NCBI GenBank assembly: GCA_017311185.1
Contig: JAESUZ010005469.1
Span: 684,001-748,000, forward strand
Direction of reading: 5' to 3'
DNA length: 64,000 bases
Source: Proteles cristata cristata
Lineage: Eukaryota > Chordata > Mammalia > Carnivora > Hyaenidae
The translations under genes were made by a program, and so were the position numbers. The notes under the pieces were generated by a model. The model searched no databases. It was not told where the DNA came from and was given only the letters and a program-made list of their open reading frames with translations. Below, one piece after another: positions 22,578-33,804 of this stretch (position 1 is the stretch's first letter; every line of letters starts with the position of its first letter).

Positions 22578-22812
22578 ATAGTAGCTACTCTTCATTAAGC
22601 TACTTAACCATTACAGGTGATGGGCCAAGACTTTATGTACATTATCTCAGATATAATCTCTCTAACATCCTATTCACATAAGTACTGTTATTATTCCTAT
22701 TTGATATCCGAGGAAACTAAGCCTTGAATAACTTACCCATGGTTACACAGGTAAGTAATGGGACAAGGATGTAGTTCCAGATATGATGTCTAGTTTCTCA
22801 AACACTCTACCC
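22578..22812 (-). repeat. MIR SINE, antisense, near full length
   Basis: TAATAGTAGCTACTCTTCAT, 'gggccaagactttatgtacattatctcag', GTACTGTTATTATTCCTATT, 'gaggaaactaagccttgaataacttacccatggttacacaggtaagtaatggg' and a 'tctagtttctcaaacactctaccc' end give the full antisense MIR order. Confidence 0.85.
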
Positions 22813-23315
22813 TAATGTCCCACAGATCCCTTTTGAACATTATCTTCTAACTAGTAAATAGTTAATGTGGTGATATAGATGTACTTACTAATGGACATTT
22901 TAATATTATATTTACACTCTTCAGTATAATGGAAAGTATATAAATGAGAGCCAAATATGAGCCTCTTATCACATCAGATTCCTTCCATTTAAGGGTCTCA
23001 GAACATGCGAAAAATAACAAAATAATAATATTTTGTGAAGAATGGAAGTAGTAAGGACTATTGTACAAAGTTTGAAGATGAGGTTTTTGAGACAAGATTT
23101 TAACACTAAAGCACTGAAAGAAATCTCCTGCCTCTTACTGTACTCTTTCAAATATTCTTTTCTCTTATCCAAGCCGAGGTTTGAAGAACATTGTTAATTA
23201 TTATCTTTTTAACGTCAATGTTACTCATAGACAGGGACTAGAGACATTTTTATATATCTGTTTTAAGCATTTATATAAAAGACTATTTATTAGACAGCAG
23301 TCAGTGATTTACATA
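22813..23315. other. Single-copy AT-rich DNA
   Basis: No element was recognised. Short minus-strand open frames overlap each other in different frames and show no domain. Confidence 0.4.
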
Positions 23316-23333
23316 GATGAATTCAGCATTCTT

Positions 23334-23555
23334 TTTTTTTTTTTTAATGTTTTATTTATTTCTAGGAGAGAGAGAAAGAGAGACAGCGTGAGCAGGGGAG
23401 GGTCAGAGAGAGAGGGAGTCACAGACTGAAACAGGCTCCAGGCTCTGAGCTGGCAGTCAGCACAGAGCCCGACGCGGGGCTCGAACCCACGAATCGCGAG
23501 ATCATGACCTAAGCGAAAGTCGGACGCTTAACCGACTAAGCCACCCAGGTGCCCC
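23334..23555 (-). mobile_element. CanSINE (SINEC), youngest-looking copy
   Basis: A perfect 18-bp TSD (GATGAATTCAGCATTCTT) lies at 23316-23333 and 23556-23573. CpG-containing positions are still intact: antisense GACGCGGGGCTCGAACCC, AATCGCGAGATCATG and GTCGGACGCTTAACCGAC. High CpG retention and clean TSDs indicate a recent insertion that could be polymorphic. Confidence 0.98.
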
Positions 23556-23573
23556 GATGAATTCAGCATTCTT

Positions 23574-25169
23574 GATAGGCAGTGTTCAGGATTCTTTGTA
23601 AAGCACAGAATGATGAGGACTTAGATGATAGCTTATAAAGTCTACTTCTAGAACAGATCCTACTTTCCTTCAAACTTTTAAGAGGAAGAGATGAAGCAAA
23701 ATAAAATTGCTAACTCAAAGGCAAAGAAAGAGGAAAGAGCAAAGAAAAGAAACATACTAGAAGCAGGAGTCACCTTCTGTTTGGGAAGTATATTCTGTCC
23801 TTGATGGTCATTGGTTTTGCTGTATGATATTCAATATGTATCATTTATTTACTGTCTCTTTTTCTGTTTTTCCCTTCAGTACTCTTAGGCTGATACTTTA
23901 TGTTAACTATCTTTGCCACTCATTATACACTTCTTTTAATGTTATTATTAGTTTAAAGGATAAATTGTGGTTTTCTATAAACAAGGCACTGGCTTAAAGA
24001 AAAGAGGAATGCTTTAGAGAATTTGGAATTATTCAGAATCCCAATGACTATAAATGACTTAGCATATCTAGACTGCATTTGGAGTCTGTTCCTTTTTTTC
24101 TCTATTAATAGCTATTAACCATTACATAGTGAAAGGAATTTTCAGCCTTAAGTTTTGTTGCTTGTGAAAGTCTGTATTAAACTCAGGATACTGTGGAAAA
24201 GAGAACCTTGCTTTAAAAATAATTTTGCAAATAAAATATATTTAAGGTGCATGGAATATTAACTTTGAATAATTGAGTTAAATCCCCTCATTTCTTTGCT
24301 CATGTTGTGATGACTTGAAGTAGCACCTAAGGTTATTTCAGAGATCTAGATTCTCTTCCCATTTCTGCCCCTGACTCACTCCATTGGCAAGTTAAGAATG
24401 AAATGTCTCTCTAGACTGACTTTTGATTTTGTATAGTAGGAAACTTTGATGTCATGGAAAGGCAGAATAGAAATAAAATGTATTTCAAAGACTTTTAATA
24501 TAGGTTACCATTTGTTAACTATGAGTCTTTGCTTTGACATCGCTAAATGTTGTCAGAAAGTTCTTCTTAAGGTTCTCTTGGAGTACTTTTTTCAGGCATG
24601 GTGTACCCCCTCCCATAGATATTTCTGGAGGTTTATAGTGTCAAGAGAACTCAAGTTTTTAAAAACTGGCTACTTGTCATCATTATCTGTTAGAAAAATG
24701 TGCTAAAGAAAGCTGATGATTTCCTAAACATATAATATTTAATCTTAAGCCATCCTGGAGGAAATTAATTGGGGGGGAAGGGGCAGAAAAAGAGCCATAT
24801 GCTTGTCTCATTTACCCCAGAAGAGGCCCTAAATGGTGACTGAATACCCACCCCACTCCCATAAATACCAAGTAACATAAGTAGTGATTGCTACTCTTAA
24901 CATGTTTATAATATTAGGTCTCCATATTTTTTCATGCAAGAAAAGATAAGTAAAACTAATAATTCTGGAATTCAAAGACAGGAGAGAGATAAGATGATGT
25001 TAACAAACACTATAAGCAGCATGATTAGAGTTGAATCTTTGGTGGAGATGGCTATAGATGGATATTTCTTTCAGTTTCCACAGATGATACAATGAGGTTT
25101 GAAAATGGCTAATGTGGTTTCTAGACCAACCTTTCTTATTTATGTATGAGATCCATGTAATACACAGAA
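23574..25169. other. Single-copy DNA with weak MIR trace
   Basis: 24335-24425 ('gatctagattctcttcccatttctgcccctgactc') may be the 5' part of a sense MIR. The rest shows no recognised element. An 86-codon frame at 24446-24706 has no domain. Confidence 0.4.
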
Positions 25170-25280
25170 GCTAAATTAATTTCTAAGATTAAGTAACTCA
25201 TTATTTGAGATCTGGTATTGGAATTCAGGTCTCCCAGGTTTAAATAGACCCGATTTTTTCTCAGCACCCTATATGTGTTA
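25170..25280 (-). repeat. MIR fragment, antisense
   Basis: 'attaagtaactcattatttgagatctgg', TATTGGAATTCAGGTCTCCC and 'ctcagcacccta' match the distal part of an antisense MIR. Confidence 0.5.
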
Positions 25281-25367
25281 CTTCCGTATTAATCCCAGCT
25301 CCCTGTCTTGATAAGATAGACCTTTATTGGATTGTGTGGTTCTCTTTCTATTATGGTAATCATGGCT

Positions 25368-25570
25368 CAATTTAGTGAGCACTTACTATAGTTTGGGTCC
25401 TGTGCCAAGAGTTTTATAGAGATTGCTTCCTTAATTAGGAAATATTAATATTCCTATTTCACAGATAAGAAAACAGGTCCAGAGAGATTCTTTCAGAGCA
25501 AGAGTAAGTTGGGGGCACTGGGATTAGAGTCTTGAAGTTTGATTCCAGATTTGGGGTTCCTAAACTACTT
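25368..25570 (-). repeat. MIR SINE, antisense
   Basis: TTTAGTGAGCACTTACTATA, 'cctgtgccaagagttttatagagattgc', TTAATATTCCTATTTCACAG and 'ataagaaaacaggtccagagagattctttcagagcaagagtaag' give a clear antisense MIR. It lies 90 bp from the previous fragment but repeats core segments, so it is a separate copy. Confidence 0.85.
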
Positions 25571-25667
25571 AGCTGTACCTTTTCTTGGAAGGGTTTGATT
25601 ATTACCTTTCATTCCAAAACAAAAAGTTTTGTGTAGACAGTTTAAGCCATAGGTACTCTAGACTTCT

Positions 25668-25881
25668 GGGGGCGCCTGGGTGGCTCAGTCAGTTAAGCAT
25701 CCCACATCAGCTCAGGTCATGATCTCATGGTTTGTGGGTTTAAGGCCTGCAATGGGCTCTGTGCTGACAGCTAGCTCAGAGCCTAGAGCCTGCTTCCGAT
25801 TCTGTGTCTCCCTCTCTCTCTCTGACCCTCCCCTACTTACACTGTGTCTCTCTCTCAGAAATAAATAAAACATTAAAAAAA
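25668..25881 (+). mobile_element. CanSINE (SINEC), sense
   Basis: The head GGGGCGCCTGGGTGGCTCAG is intact. The B box has decayed to GGTTTAAGGCC, so the internal pol III promoter is likely weakened. The tail AAATAAATAAAACATTAAAA is present. No clear TSD was found. Confidence 0.95.
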
Positions 25882-26398
25882 TTTAGATCACATTCTGAAA
25901 GTCAGAATTAAGAAAACAAAAAACATGGCCCCAGGCACTCACTATTTTCCTTCCCTGTTTCTTGAATTTCAAGAGAGCATGGGGTATTAGTGATGACAGT
26001 CTTTCTGTTGCCAGACACTTTGCAACTGGCAATAGATTTGCCTCAAAGATTTTTGTGTCTAGAGAAGTTAAAAGGAAAAAAAAATAGTGAGGTGGGTGCC
26101 TTTGGATGGGTGGTTTGGTCATTGCTCTTTCCGTGTAGTTTGTGTTGTTTTATCACTGAAGAAAAAATGAGGACAGCTCTGTAGTAAAGAGGAATATGTT
26201 AAAATATGTACTCTACCTTCCAAAGAAGAGTTCAGTTGTGGGTGGCAATACTTAGTAGTATCATGTGAAAGAACCTCAGATGTTTCTTAGGTTAGAATCA
26301 GAAGCCCTTATGGCATTGCCTAAAACGGCACTTCTAAGCAGAACGCTGTTCAGACTTGTTGAATGTTATAGGTATTCTTTTCTTCCTCCTGTTCATTT
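25882..26398. other. Single-copy DNA
   Basis: Overlapping 79- and 64-codon open frames lie on opposite strands at 25883-26184, without domains. No repeat was recognised. Confidence 0.4.
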
Positions 26399-26420
26399 AA
26401 AAAAAAAAAAAAAAAAAAAA
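26399..26420. repeat. Poly-A run, 22 nt
   Basis: An uninterrupted A22 run follows CCTGTTCATTT. There is no SINE body upstream, so it is either a lone homopolymer or the tail of an unrecognised retrocopy. Confidence 0.9.
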
Positions 26421-27699
26421 CCTCTTTATGCATGCATTTTAAAGTTTCAAAGTAAAAACATCAAAAGTTGTATTAGATAAAATTTCAAGTTGAGGATAGG
26501 GAAGTGCAAAGAGCATGTTGGCGAGGTAATATTTTAGTAACTTGTAAGATGAATGTTTTAGAAGTAGGGTCACTGTTTATTTTGGCTTATAAATGTGACA
26601 GTAAGTCTTAACTATGACAAAGAGGTAGAAATCAGATGATAAATGTTGCTTAGTAACTGGCAGTGTTGGGTGTTTACTTATTGTGGAGAACAAATCTTTA
26701 ACTAGTAAGCTGGTAGATATTAGTCGGTGACTTTTAAATTTTAACAGCAAACAGAAAAATGGCCATTACATTAAGTAACACCACCTTAGTTATTAGGTAG
26801 TATTCCTATTATTTCTTGGCTTGTTCTAGAAAAGGACTTAAGATGCTTGTGTGTTTATATATGCATTACTTCATTTCATCTTTATACCTCCATTGAAATG
26901 TATAGCATTTATTTGGACTAGAATTACTTATAATAGAAGTTTTAGAAATATCAGAGACCCATTAATCTCAGGCACTTATTTAATAGGCATCTTTAATCCA
27001 ATAAATTATTTAACTTGCATCTTAATGCTTTCATATTAAAGAAATTTTTAGTGATGAGAAACTGGTAATTAGACTAAAAACCAGGAAGTTGAATAGAGAC
27101 AACAGATTGGGACAGTAAATAGTTTCATAATAGTAATAAGGGCTCACTTTAGAATATCTGAGATGGTACCTTAGTACATTTATTTAGTATGAATTTTAAG
27201 TTTCCCAGGAATGGGAAAGGGAATACTTCTACAAGGAAGAAGAGACTTCTCATCTATGTGACCAGTACTTTTTTCCATGCAATTTAAGATCTCTTTGAAG
27301 ATTTTATTTTAATCTTCTCACTAGTTTTTTTGAATGATTTGCAATCTGAAGTGTTTTGAAAAAATATTCAAGTACTATACATAGTATACTCACATGTATA
27401 TTAGTATTATAATAGCAAAATTTAAAAAATTATCAGTAGACTTGTTTGGGAGTTAAAATTTCTGATAAGTGGATTTCTACAACATAGACCAAAGCCTTCA
27501 TTCTTTGCACTTTTCCAGTAGTTGATTTTATCCAGCAAAGGATATTTCTCCAATTTGTAGGTCTCATTTTGAGGTTTTAATCTCCTGTATTCACATCCTG
27601 GTATGTCTATAAATGCCCACAATGAAAATAGCTCTTTCTGGAGCTGTGAACTTACTGCTCATTGTCCCTTTCTAAAGAAACAGGATTATAGTGCTAGTT
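26421..27699. other. Single-copy AT-rich DNA
   Basis: No confident element was recognised. 26840-27000 has faint MIR-like order ('atgcattacttcatttcatctttatacc') that I did not consider sufficient for a call. Confidence 0.4.
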
Positions 27700-27815
27700 T
27701 CATTGTTAAGAATGAAGCTTCTGAAATCTAGAGGCTTGATGTCACATAAGCATTAGGGACATAGCCAGGTCTTGGTTCCAGGTGTTCTGATGCCCAGTTT
27801 GGGCTCTTCATAAGC
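27700..27815 (-). repeat. MIR fragment, antisense
   Basis: 'gaatgaagcttctgaaatctagaggcttgatgtcacataagc', 'acatagccaggtcttggttccaggtgttctgatgcccagtttgggctc' follows the right half of an antisense MIR. Confidence 0.6.
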
Positions 27816-28283
27816 TAGAGGGTTATGCTGTAAGCTAAAATTCACATATGTGATGCCGTCTGTTAGGATCTTCTTGGAGAGCTACAGGATTGTTAAAATC
27901 TTTTAAAATACACCTGTTTAGGTTCATGCCTGGTCTGCAGCAAGCCAGCCTTCACAGTTTCTTGCATAAACTTGAGTATTTTCTGCAAGTTTGCATAGCT
28001 TGATAGAATGATCTCTTAATGGCACTGTATAATTTGAAATGTTAGACACATAATAACAACAGGGGATTCTTTACTTCCTGAGGAAACTGTTAACCTGTAA
28101 ATGAAAGTTGAAAATTAGTAGTTAATAATTGCCATTTTCTAGCATGAAAGGGTTTTATCCCCCATGTGTTATGTTAAACATTGTAAAGATATCAAAATTA
28201 GATGAACTCTAATGTGTCTCTATGTAATACAATGTATTTAGATAGTCTGGATGGAAAATGTGTTGGGAATGATGGTCACAGCT
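27816..28283. other. Single-copy DNA
   Basis: No element was recognised before the purine tract. Confidence 0.4.
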
Positions 28284-28365
28284 TTAGAGAGATAGGGAGG
28301 GGGGAAGAGACAGAGAGAGGGAGAGAGAGAGGGAGAGAGAAAGAGAGAGAGAGAGAGGAAAGAAG
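28284..28365. repeat. (GA)n-rich polypurine tract
   Basis: 28312-28365 is 54 nt without any pyrimidine, mostly GAGA with GGG and AAA interruptions. The purine-rich zone extends back to 28284 with one T and one C. Such mirror-like tracts can form triplex (H-DNA). Confidence 0.95.
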
Positions 28366-30464
28366 ATACATCTGTCTTGGACTATTTGGTTTCCCAACTT
28401 AATCTAACATAACCAAGGCACTTATTTTACATGCAACCTATGCTGTTGGATTTTGTAGTCTATTGACTTAGTGTTCTTCTTTTGGTTAATTTTCTTAACC
28501 AGAAATGTGGTTTGGCAAGGTTAAGGACAGAAGTATATCAAATACTTTAGTGGTCTCTAGTTTTTACGAAAATCTTTATATTGCTACATTTAATTTATAC
28601 TCATTAGAAACAGGATAGTGGAAATGAGTTTATACATCTGTAAAAAATAAAAATTGGCCATTAAAAGCAAAACAAAACCCTTCAAACTGTCACTAGCAGG
28701 GGCAAAAATGTAATCCACTATAAAGGTCTTTTTCTCCTGCCTTTTAACTGTGATACTGTAAGGTTTGGTTTTGTTGTTACTGTTGTCATAAGGAAATAAA
28801 AAGTTTTGTTATGGAATTAAATAAGAAACACTAATAGATAAAGATAATAAAAAGAGAGTACAGTAATAGCATTCAGTAGTGGTGCATTGAGGTTTTAATT
28901 ACTTCTTACATCTTGAAATAATTATTGAAATATATGTTAGACCTATGCCTACAAAAGTTAAATAGGCCAGCGGGTGCGCTTTTGTTCTTTTCTAAATATT
29001 GGTAATTAGTAATTCAATACCAAAATTTAATATTAGGATAAAATGGCCATGATTTGCTCACATACTTCATAGAGGCCAATAATAGCATTTCCATGAATGT
29101 GAATTCTCATCATTTCTGTTATTTGAACTAAAAAAAATTTTTGATGAAATGTCTTCTGGAGTGTCATCCCAGAATACTTTATTAACTTCTGTTTTTATAA
29201 AAATAGTTTTTTTTCCTTTTCATAACCTCAAAAGTTTTTAAGTCAGCACTGAGGAAAAGATTCTTTCAGGGAAAATAGCCTGTTACACATGACATCCTTT
29301 ATACTTTTTTCTCTTTGTGAAAGTTCCTTAAGCTTGGATTTTCTGCATTCAAATAAATAATACCTGAATCATTATCCTGAAGTTACATTGCTATCCTAGG
29401 CATGATTAATACCTAATTATTAGCTTTAACTTTTGAAATTTATATGATCATTGTGTTTAGATACTAAATTTCCTGCCAAGTATCCTAAATCCTAGCCAGT
29501 GGTCTTATGGGCAATTTTTGGTGGATATTAGAAATAGACTGAATTGCATTTATTTAAAATAAATGGAGAAAAGGAAATATTAAAAATTATCCCAGTCCCT
29601 TCAGAGTTTATCAATGTCTGGCATATTTTATGAGATGAAAAAGTGAATTCTATTTATTTAAGGGCATTTTTTTCTAGGAATATACTTTTATGACTAGAAT
29701 ATGACACAAATGTAATTAGAGACATAGGCCACTTAAGGAGTGCAGGTAAGAATTTGAATCTGAAGAATTGTGTTTTAGAAAGGTCCATGTAGTCTTAAAG
29801 ACTTTTGGGTGCTTGGTGTATTAATATGTCTTATGTTTTAAACGTTCTTAATGCTGACATGGTTATGAGAATAAGATACTTTTTTAAAATAGAAGTTACT
29901 CAGTTCGCTTCTTACAAGTTTTCTTTTTTATCCAATAACAAATATGTTTAGATCTGCCTTGAATCTTCAGAAGTACTGTTGATGAATATCATTTGACTGG
30001 ATTTAGAAACTGCCTTGATGGTGAAAAGTTTGCATATGTGTGTATTTTTAACATTTTTGTCCACATCCACTTGCTTTCATTTGAGATAGGAAATGGAAAT
30101 AACAAGACACTCTTAGAAAATCTTGTTTCTGTAGACGGCTCAACCTTGCCAGAAACCACGAGGCTGTGGAAATATCACGAGAAAGCTTGTTCCTACAAGA
30201 CTCCCAGACTGATTACCAGACCAAAGAAATTCCCAGAAATTTAGCTTGAAGCAGTTATTTAAAATTTGGGAGGTGGATTCAATCCTGCTCAGAGTCACCA
30301 CTGCTAATTATACTTGCTTATAATGTCCCAGTGATTTTGTTATCATCCACACTTCAGTGTAAAAATCAAAGTAAAAAAACAGTCAGTCTTTGATTTTTGT
30401 ATGTTTCCTCCAAAATATGTTCTTGCCAGACACTTAAGATCTTTGTGTTTTGCTGTATGTAAAT
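28366..30464. other. Long single-copy AT-rich stretch
   Basis: About 2.1 kb with no recognised repeat. An 83-codon plus frame at 29993-30244 covers slightly more complex sequence but has no domain I recognise and no splice-site arrangement that I trust. Confidence 0.45.
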
Positions 30465-30481
30465 TATACCTTGATATTCTT

Positions 30482-30733
30482 TTTTTTCCCTTAAATAGTT
30501 TATTGTCAAGTTGGTTTCCATATAACACCCAGTGCTCATCCCCACAAGTGCCCTCCTCCATGCCCATCACCCCCTTCCCCTCCCCCCCACCCCGTCAGCC
30601 CTCAGTTTGTTCTCAGCATTCAAGAGTCTCTCAAGGTTTGCCTCCCTCCCTCTCCCCAACTATTTTTCCCCTTCTTCTCCCCCATAGTCTTCCATTAAGT
30701 TCCTGCTAATCCACCTATGTGTGCAAATATATG
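30482..30733 (-). mobile_element. 5'-truncated L1 insertion, 3' end only, antisense
   Basis: An exact 17-bp TSD (TATACCTTGATATTCTT) lies at 30465-30481 and 30734-30750. The insert starts with T-rich sequence (antisense poly-A) and then TTTATTGTCAAGTTGGTTTC, 'cccagtgctcatcc', 'ctcagtttgttctcagcattcaagagtctc' and 'catagtcttcc', which is the carnivore L1 3'UTR read backwards. Only about 250 bp was inserted, and it cannot encode ORF1 or ORF2. Confidence 0.92.
30570..30593 (-). other. G-quadruplex motif within the L1 3'UTR
   Basis: The plus strand reads C5-TT-C4-T-C7-A-C4, so the minus (L1 sense) strand has four G runs with loops of 1-2 nt. G-rich tracts in L1 3'UTRs are a known feature of mammalian L1. 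Confidence 0.85.
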
Positions 30734-30750
30734 TATACCTTGATATTCTT

Positions 30751-32034
30751 AACATTTTGAATGTCTATTTTTTTCCTTGCCTGATGCATGTTGTTCACCT
30801 TTAATGCAAAGCATGGCTATTTCCTTTTTTCTTTTAGTCTTCTTCCATTACTTTGTTAATTTAAAATCTCTAGTAGGTAGTAAGCTCTCCTTACATGGTT
30901 GAAGCCTATTCTATTCTGCCAGGTGTGTTAAACACGTAGTTGTGTTTATGTGTTTTTGAAATACAAAGGGTTGCTGCATCTTCTAAGGTACTGTTTATAT
31001 AAGCTACTCTATATATTTTTGAGGAGACCACAGAAATTTGGTTATGACTTTGAACACTTGGAATTAGTGTGATAAATTCCAAGTTTATTATGTACTGTTA
31101 TGACTTAAATCACACCTTGGGTTATTTTGGGGGACTGGAGCCATCCATTTGAAGCAGGCTGGTCTTCCCCTGTGGAGGCTTGCCCTAGCACGTTCTGCGT
31201 AGATGGCTTTGATGTCAGGTGAACATCACAACTGGAACTGCTATGTTTATACTCTGTGAGTCTCTCACGGCATCTCACATAATTGCAACTTCACTTTAAG
31301 TCTGAATACATGGACAGTAAGAAGAAGGAACATTTCCCTTTTTAAGTTTTCTTGTCCTTTAGGCACCTTAACAAGACTACTCCTTTGCATCAGTTTCTGT
31401 GAAGTTTGTATATGGGGCTTCCTGTTGAGTAATTTTGGACACAGAATTAATTCTGTAGCCTTCATGTGCCTAATGAAAGCCATAAGGATATAATAAAAAA
31501 TAGAAAAAAATTTGCCTCTTCATAGACAACGAGAAGAAAAAAATAATCTGAGCAGTTTTCTTTGAACCATAGCAAGATTTATTCTTAAGGTACCCTAACC
31601 TGTTTTTCCCATTAGCTAGGAAAGCAGTGCTTGGGCTTTATTATTATTTTTTTTAATCATAGAATAATTATAGAACAAATGATTTAAAATTATATCCAGA
31701 TTTTGCATCAACACTCTTTAGTTTACTAATTAAATAAAAGTTGTGGCTTCAAATAACATCCCACCTGTTTGGCTTATTGTGAGAATCTGCTAAGTGAAAT
31801 ATAAAATTGCAGTAGCTTGGCTTCAGAAAGAAAGAAAAGGCAAAGTAACCCCAAAATTTATTGCTACCCTTCAGATATTTTTGAGGTATTCTTTGGACTT
31901 GGAGCCTGTTACTGTATTCCTCTTTCAGTTGTACTTCATAGTATAGAGATGTATACATTAGACATGGGACAAAAGAAGGCTTTCTCTAAAAATATGCACC
32001 TTCCTGCACAATAAACCACACTGGTCAGACTGTC
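30751..32034. other. Single-copy AT-rich DNA
   Basis: No repeat family was recognised. Short frames at 31265-31483 and 31749-32014 overlap on opposite strands and carry no domain. Confidence 0.4.
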
Positions 32035-32052
32035 TTTTTTTTTTTTTTTTTT
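32035..32052. repeat. Poly-T run, 18 nt, with a second T run nearby
   Basis: T18 is followed by GGTATTGGA and a further T11 run near 32062-32072. No associated SINE body is visible. Confidence 0.85.
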
Positions 32053-32072
32053 GGTATTGGATTTTTTTTTTT

Positions 32073-32486
32073 GGCAGCATTATGATTTTTATGACCAATA
32101 TGCCAATATGACTTCAAACTTTAATTTAGTGTTTGAGTGTGTTGGCTCACTTATCCCAAATATCTCCATATTCTAATATTCTGGAGTGGTCCAAGGAATA
32201 TTCCTAAGATTATTTTGCCATTTCCTTTGTGCAAAATTTGAGTATCCTTTTATCTTAAGTTCAAATTGCTCTCAGTCTTTCAGTATTGAAAAACAAAGAA
32301 ACAAAAACTCTTCATAATGTATCTCTTGTTCTAACTTGCTGGGAGTCCTTTTATTCCATTTTTTTGCCTTCCTCTTGTACCCCTTATGCCAAGTCAAGTG
32401 GAGTGTATGAAGTTTTGTTACTGATTGTTTTAAGTAAGTATTTTTTTTTCTTTTTCCTCTTTATTTACAAAATTCATCTTAAAATG
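32073..32486. other. Single-copy DNA
   Basis: No element was recognised. A pyrimidine-rich segment precedes the SINE. Confidence 0.4.
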
Positions 32487-32495
32487 TAGATAATT

Positions 32496-32723
32496 GGGGC
32501 ACCTGGGTGGCTCAGTCAGTAAAGCAGTTGACTTCGGCTCAAGTCATGATCTCGTGGTTCACGAGTTCGAGCCTCACATCAGGCTTTGTGCTGACTGCTC
32601 AGAGAGTGGAGTGTGCTTCAGATTCTGTGTTTCTGTCTCTTTCTGCCCCTTCCCTGCTCACTTGGTCTCTCTCTCTGAAAATTAAAAAAAAAAAAAACAA
32701 ACATTGAAAATCAAAATAAAAAC
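32496..32723 (+). mobile_element. CanSINE (SINEC), sense
   Basis: The head GGGGCACCTGGGTGGCTCAG, a one-base-changed B-box region (AGTTCGAGCCT) and a long A-rich tail are seen. A short TSD TAGATAAT lies at 32487-32494 and 32724-32731. Confidence 0.94.
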
Positions 32724-32731
32724 TAGATAAT

Positions 32732-33263
32732 GGCACTAAGGTGCCATGTCTAAGAAAATTTGGTGACTTACCTCTTGAGTTTTCTTCTTATAAGATTTTA
32801 TTCAAAAATGTTTAGCTTATTGGAGTCTCTAGAAAGAGTTGGCTAAGAAATCCATTCAGTAGAATTGTCCTTCCCACTTTGAAATATATAACTTCAAATT
32901 ATATCATGTGCATACACACAAAAACCTGCAGTATTAATTCAGACTGATCTAATTACTAATTTTTTTAATTTCTCAGTAAAACTGTATATTTTTATAACAT
33001 TCTAACATAAAGACTGTGCTTACTAAAATAGAAAAATATTTGCTATTATATCCAGAATGATTTCTGGAATAAGATAACTTATGGTGATGCCTTGCAAGAT
33101 GTTCAGTTATCTTGTAACTAATGTAACTTAGTTGGGATAACACTAAGCCCTTTTTAACATACTGAGAAAATTCAAGAGTCTTGATTTTTTTTTTTTACAA
33201 ATAACTTCAAATATAGTGTTTGTTATTAAATATTGATTAGTATCAAAATATGGCTTCCGTATT
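32732..33263. other. Single-copy AT-rich DNA
   Basis: No element was recognised. A T11 run lies near 33186-33196. Confidence 0.4.
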
Positions 33264-33327
33264 GGGTGTGCTATATGTAATTTATACTGAATACAGGGTA
33301 TGGTATATGTAATTTATGCCAACCACA
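33264..33327. repeat. Diverged 32-bp tandem duplication
   Basis: 33264-33295 and 33296-33327 align without gaps at 25 of 32 positions and share the block TATATGTAATTTAT (33272-33285 and 33304-33317). Confidence 0.75.
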
Positions 33328-33776
33328 TTAGTAGAATAGATTCTATCAAGTGTCATTCAGCTCCAACTCTGACTCATGTAATGGAATATGAAGGGAAATT
33401 GCTGGTGTTATTGGGTTGGATTAAAAGAAGACCTTTATTATTTAGGTGGTTTTTTCTGCCCTTACTGTAGTGCACACCACTCCTGGGGGCAGATTGTTGG
33501 GCTCTGACTTTGGTGTTTAAGAATGAGATATTTGAAGGTCTGTTCATAGGATAATTTTGGTAACTGAGTGGCAGTAGTTCTCTGAGATTAGATTTCTAGA
33601 TATACTACTCTTAATGGACTAATTGTATTTAGTGTGTTTATGACTAGCCAGATACTTCGATTTCATGTGACTAATTATAACAACTGTATTTGGAGAAATT
33701 TGGAAAATATTGGCAGCTAATGATACCCGTAAAGTGTTTTAAGTAGAGAGGGAGGCAAAACAAGGTCTGAACTTCA

Positions 33777-33804
33777 TAGCAAATAGAGAATAGCAAATAG
33801 AGAA
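33777..33804. repeat. Perfect 14-bp tandem duplication
   Basis: TAGCAAATAGAGAA occurs twice back to back at 33777-33790 and 33791-33804. Confidence 0.95.

Noticed and set aside
29993..30244. 83-codon plus frame with slightly protein-like composition
   Set aside because: No family recognised, and no acceptor or donor arrangement that would make it a convincing exon.
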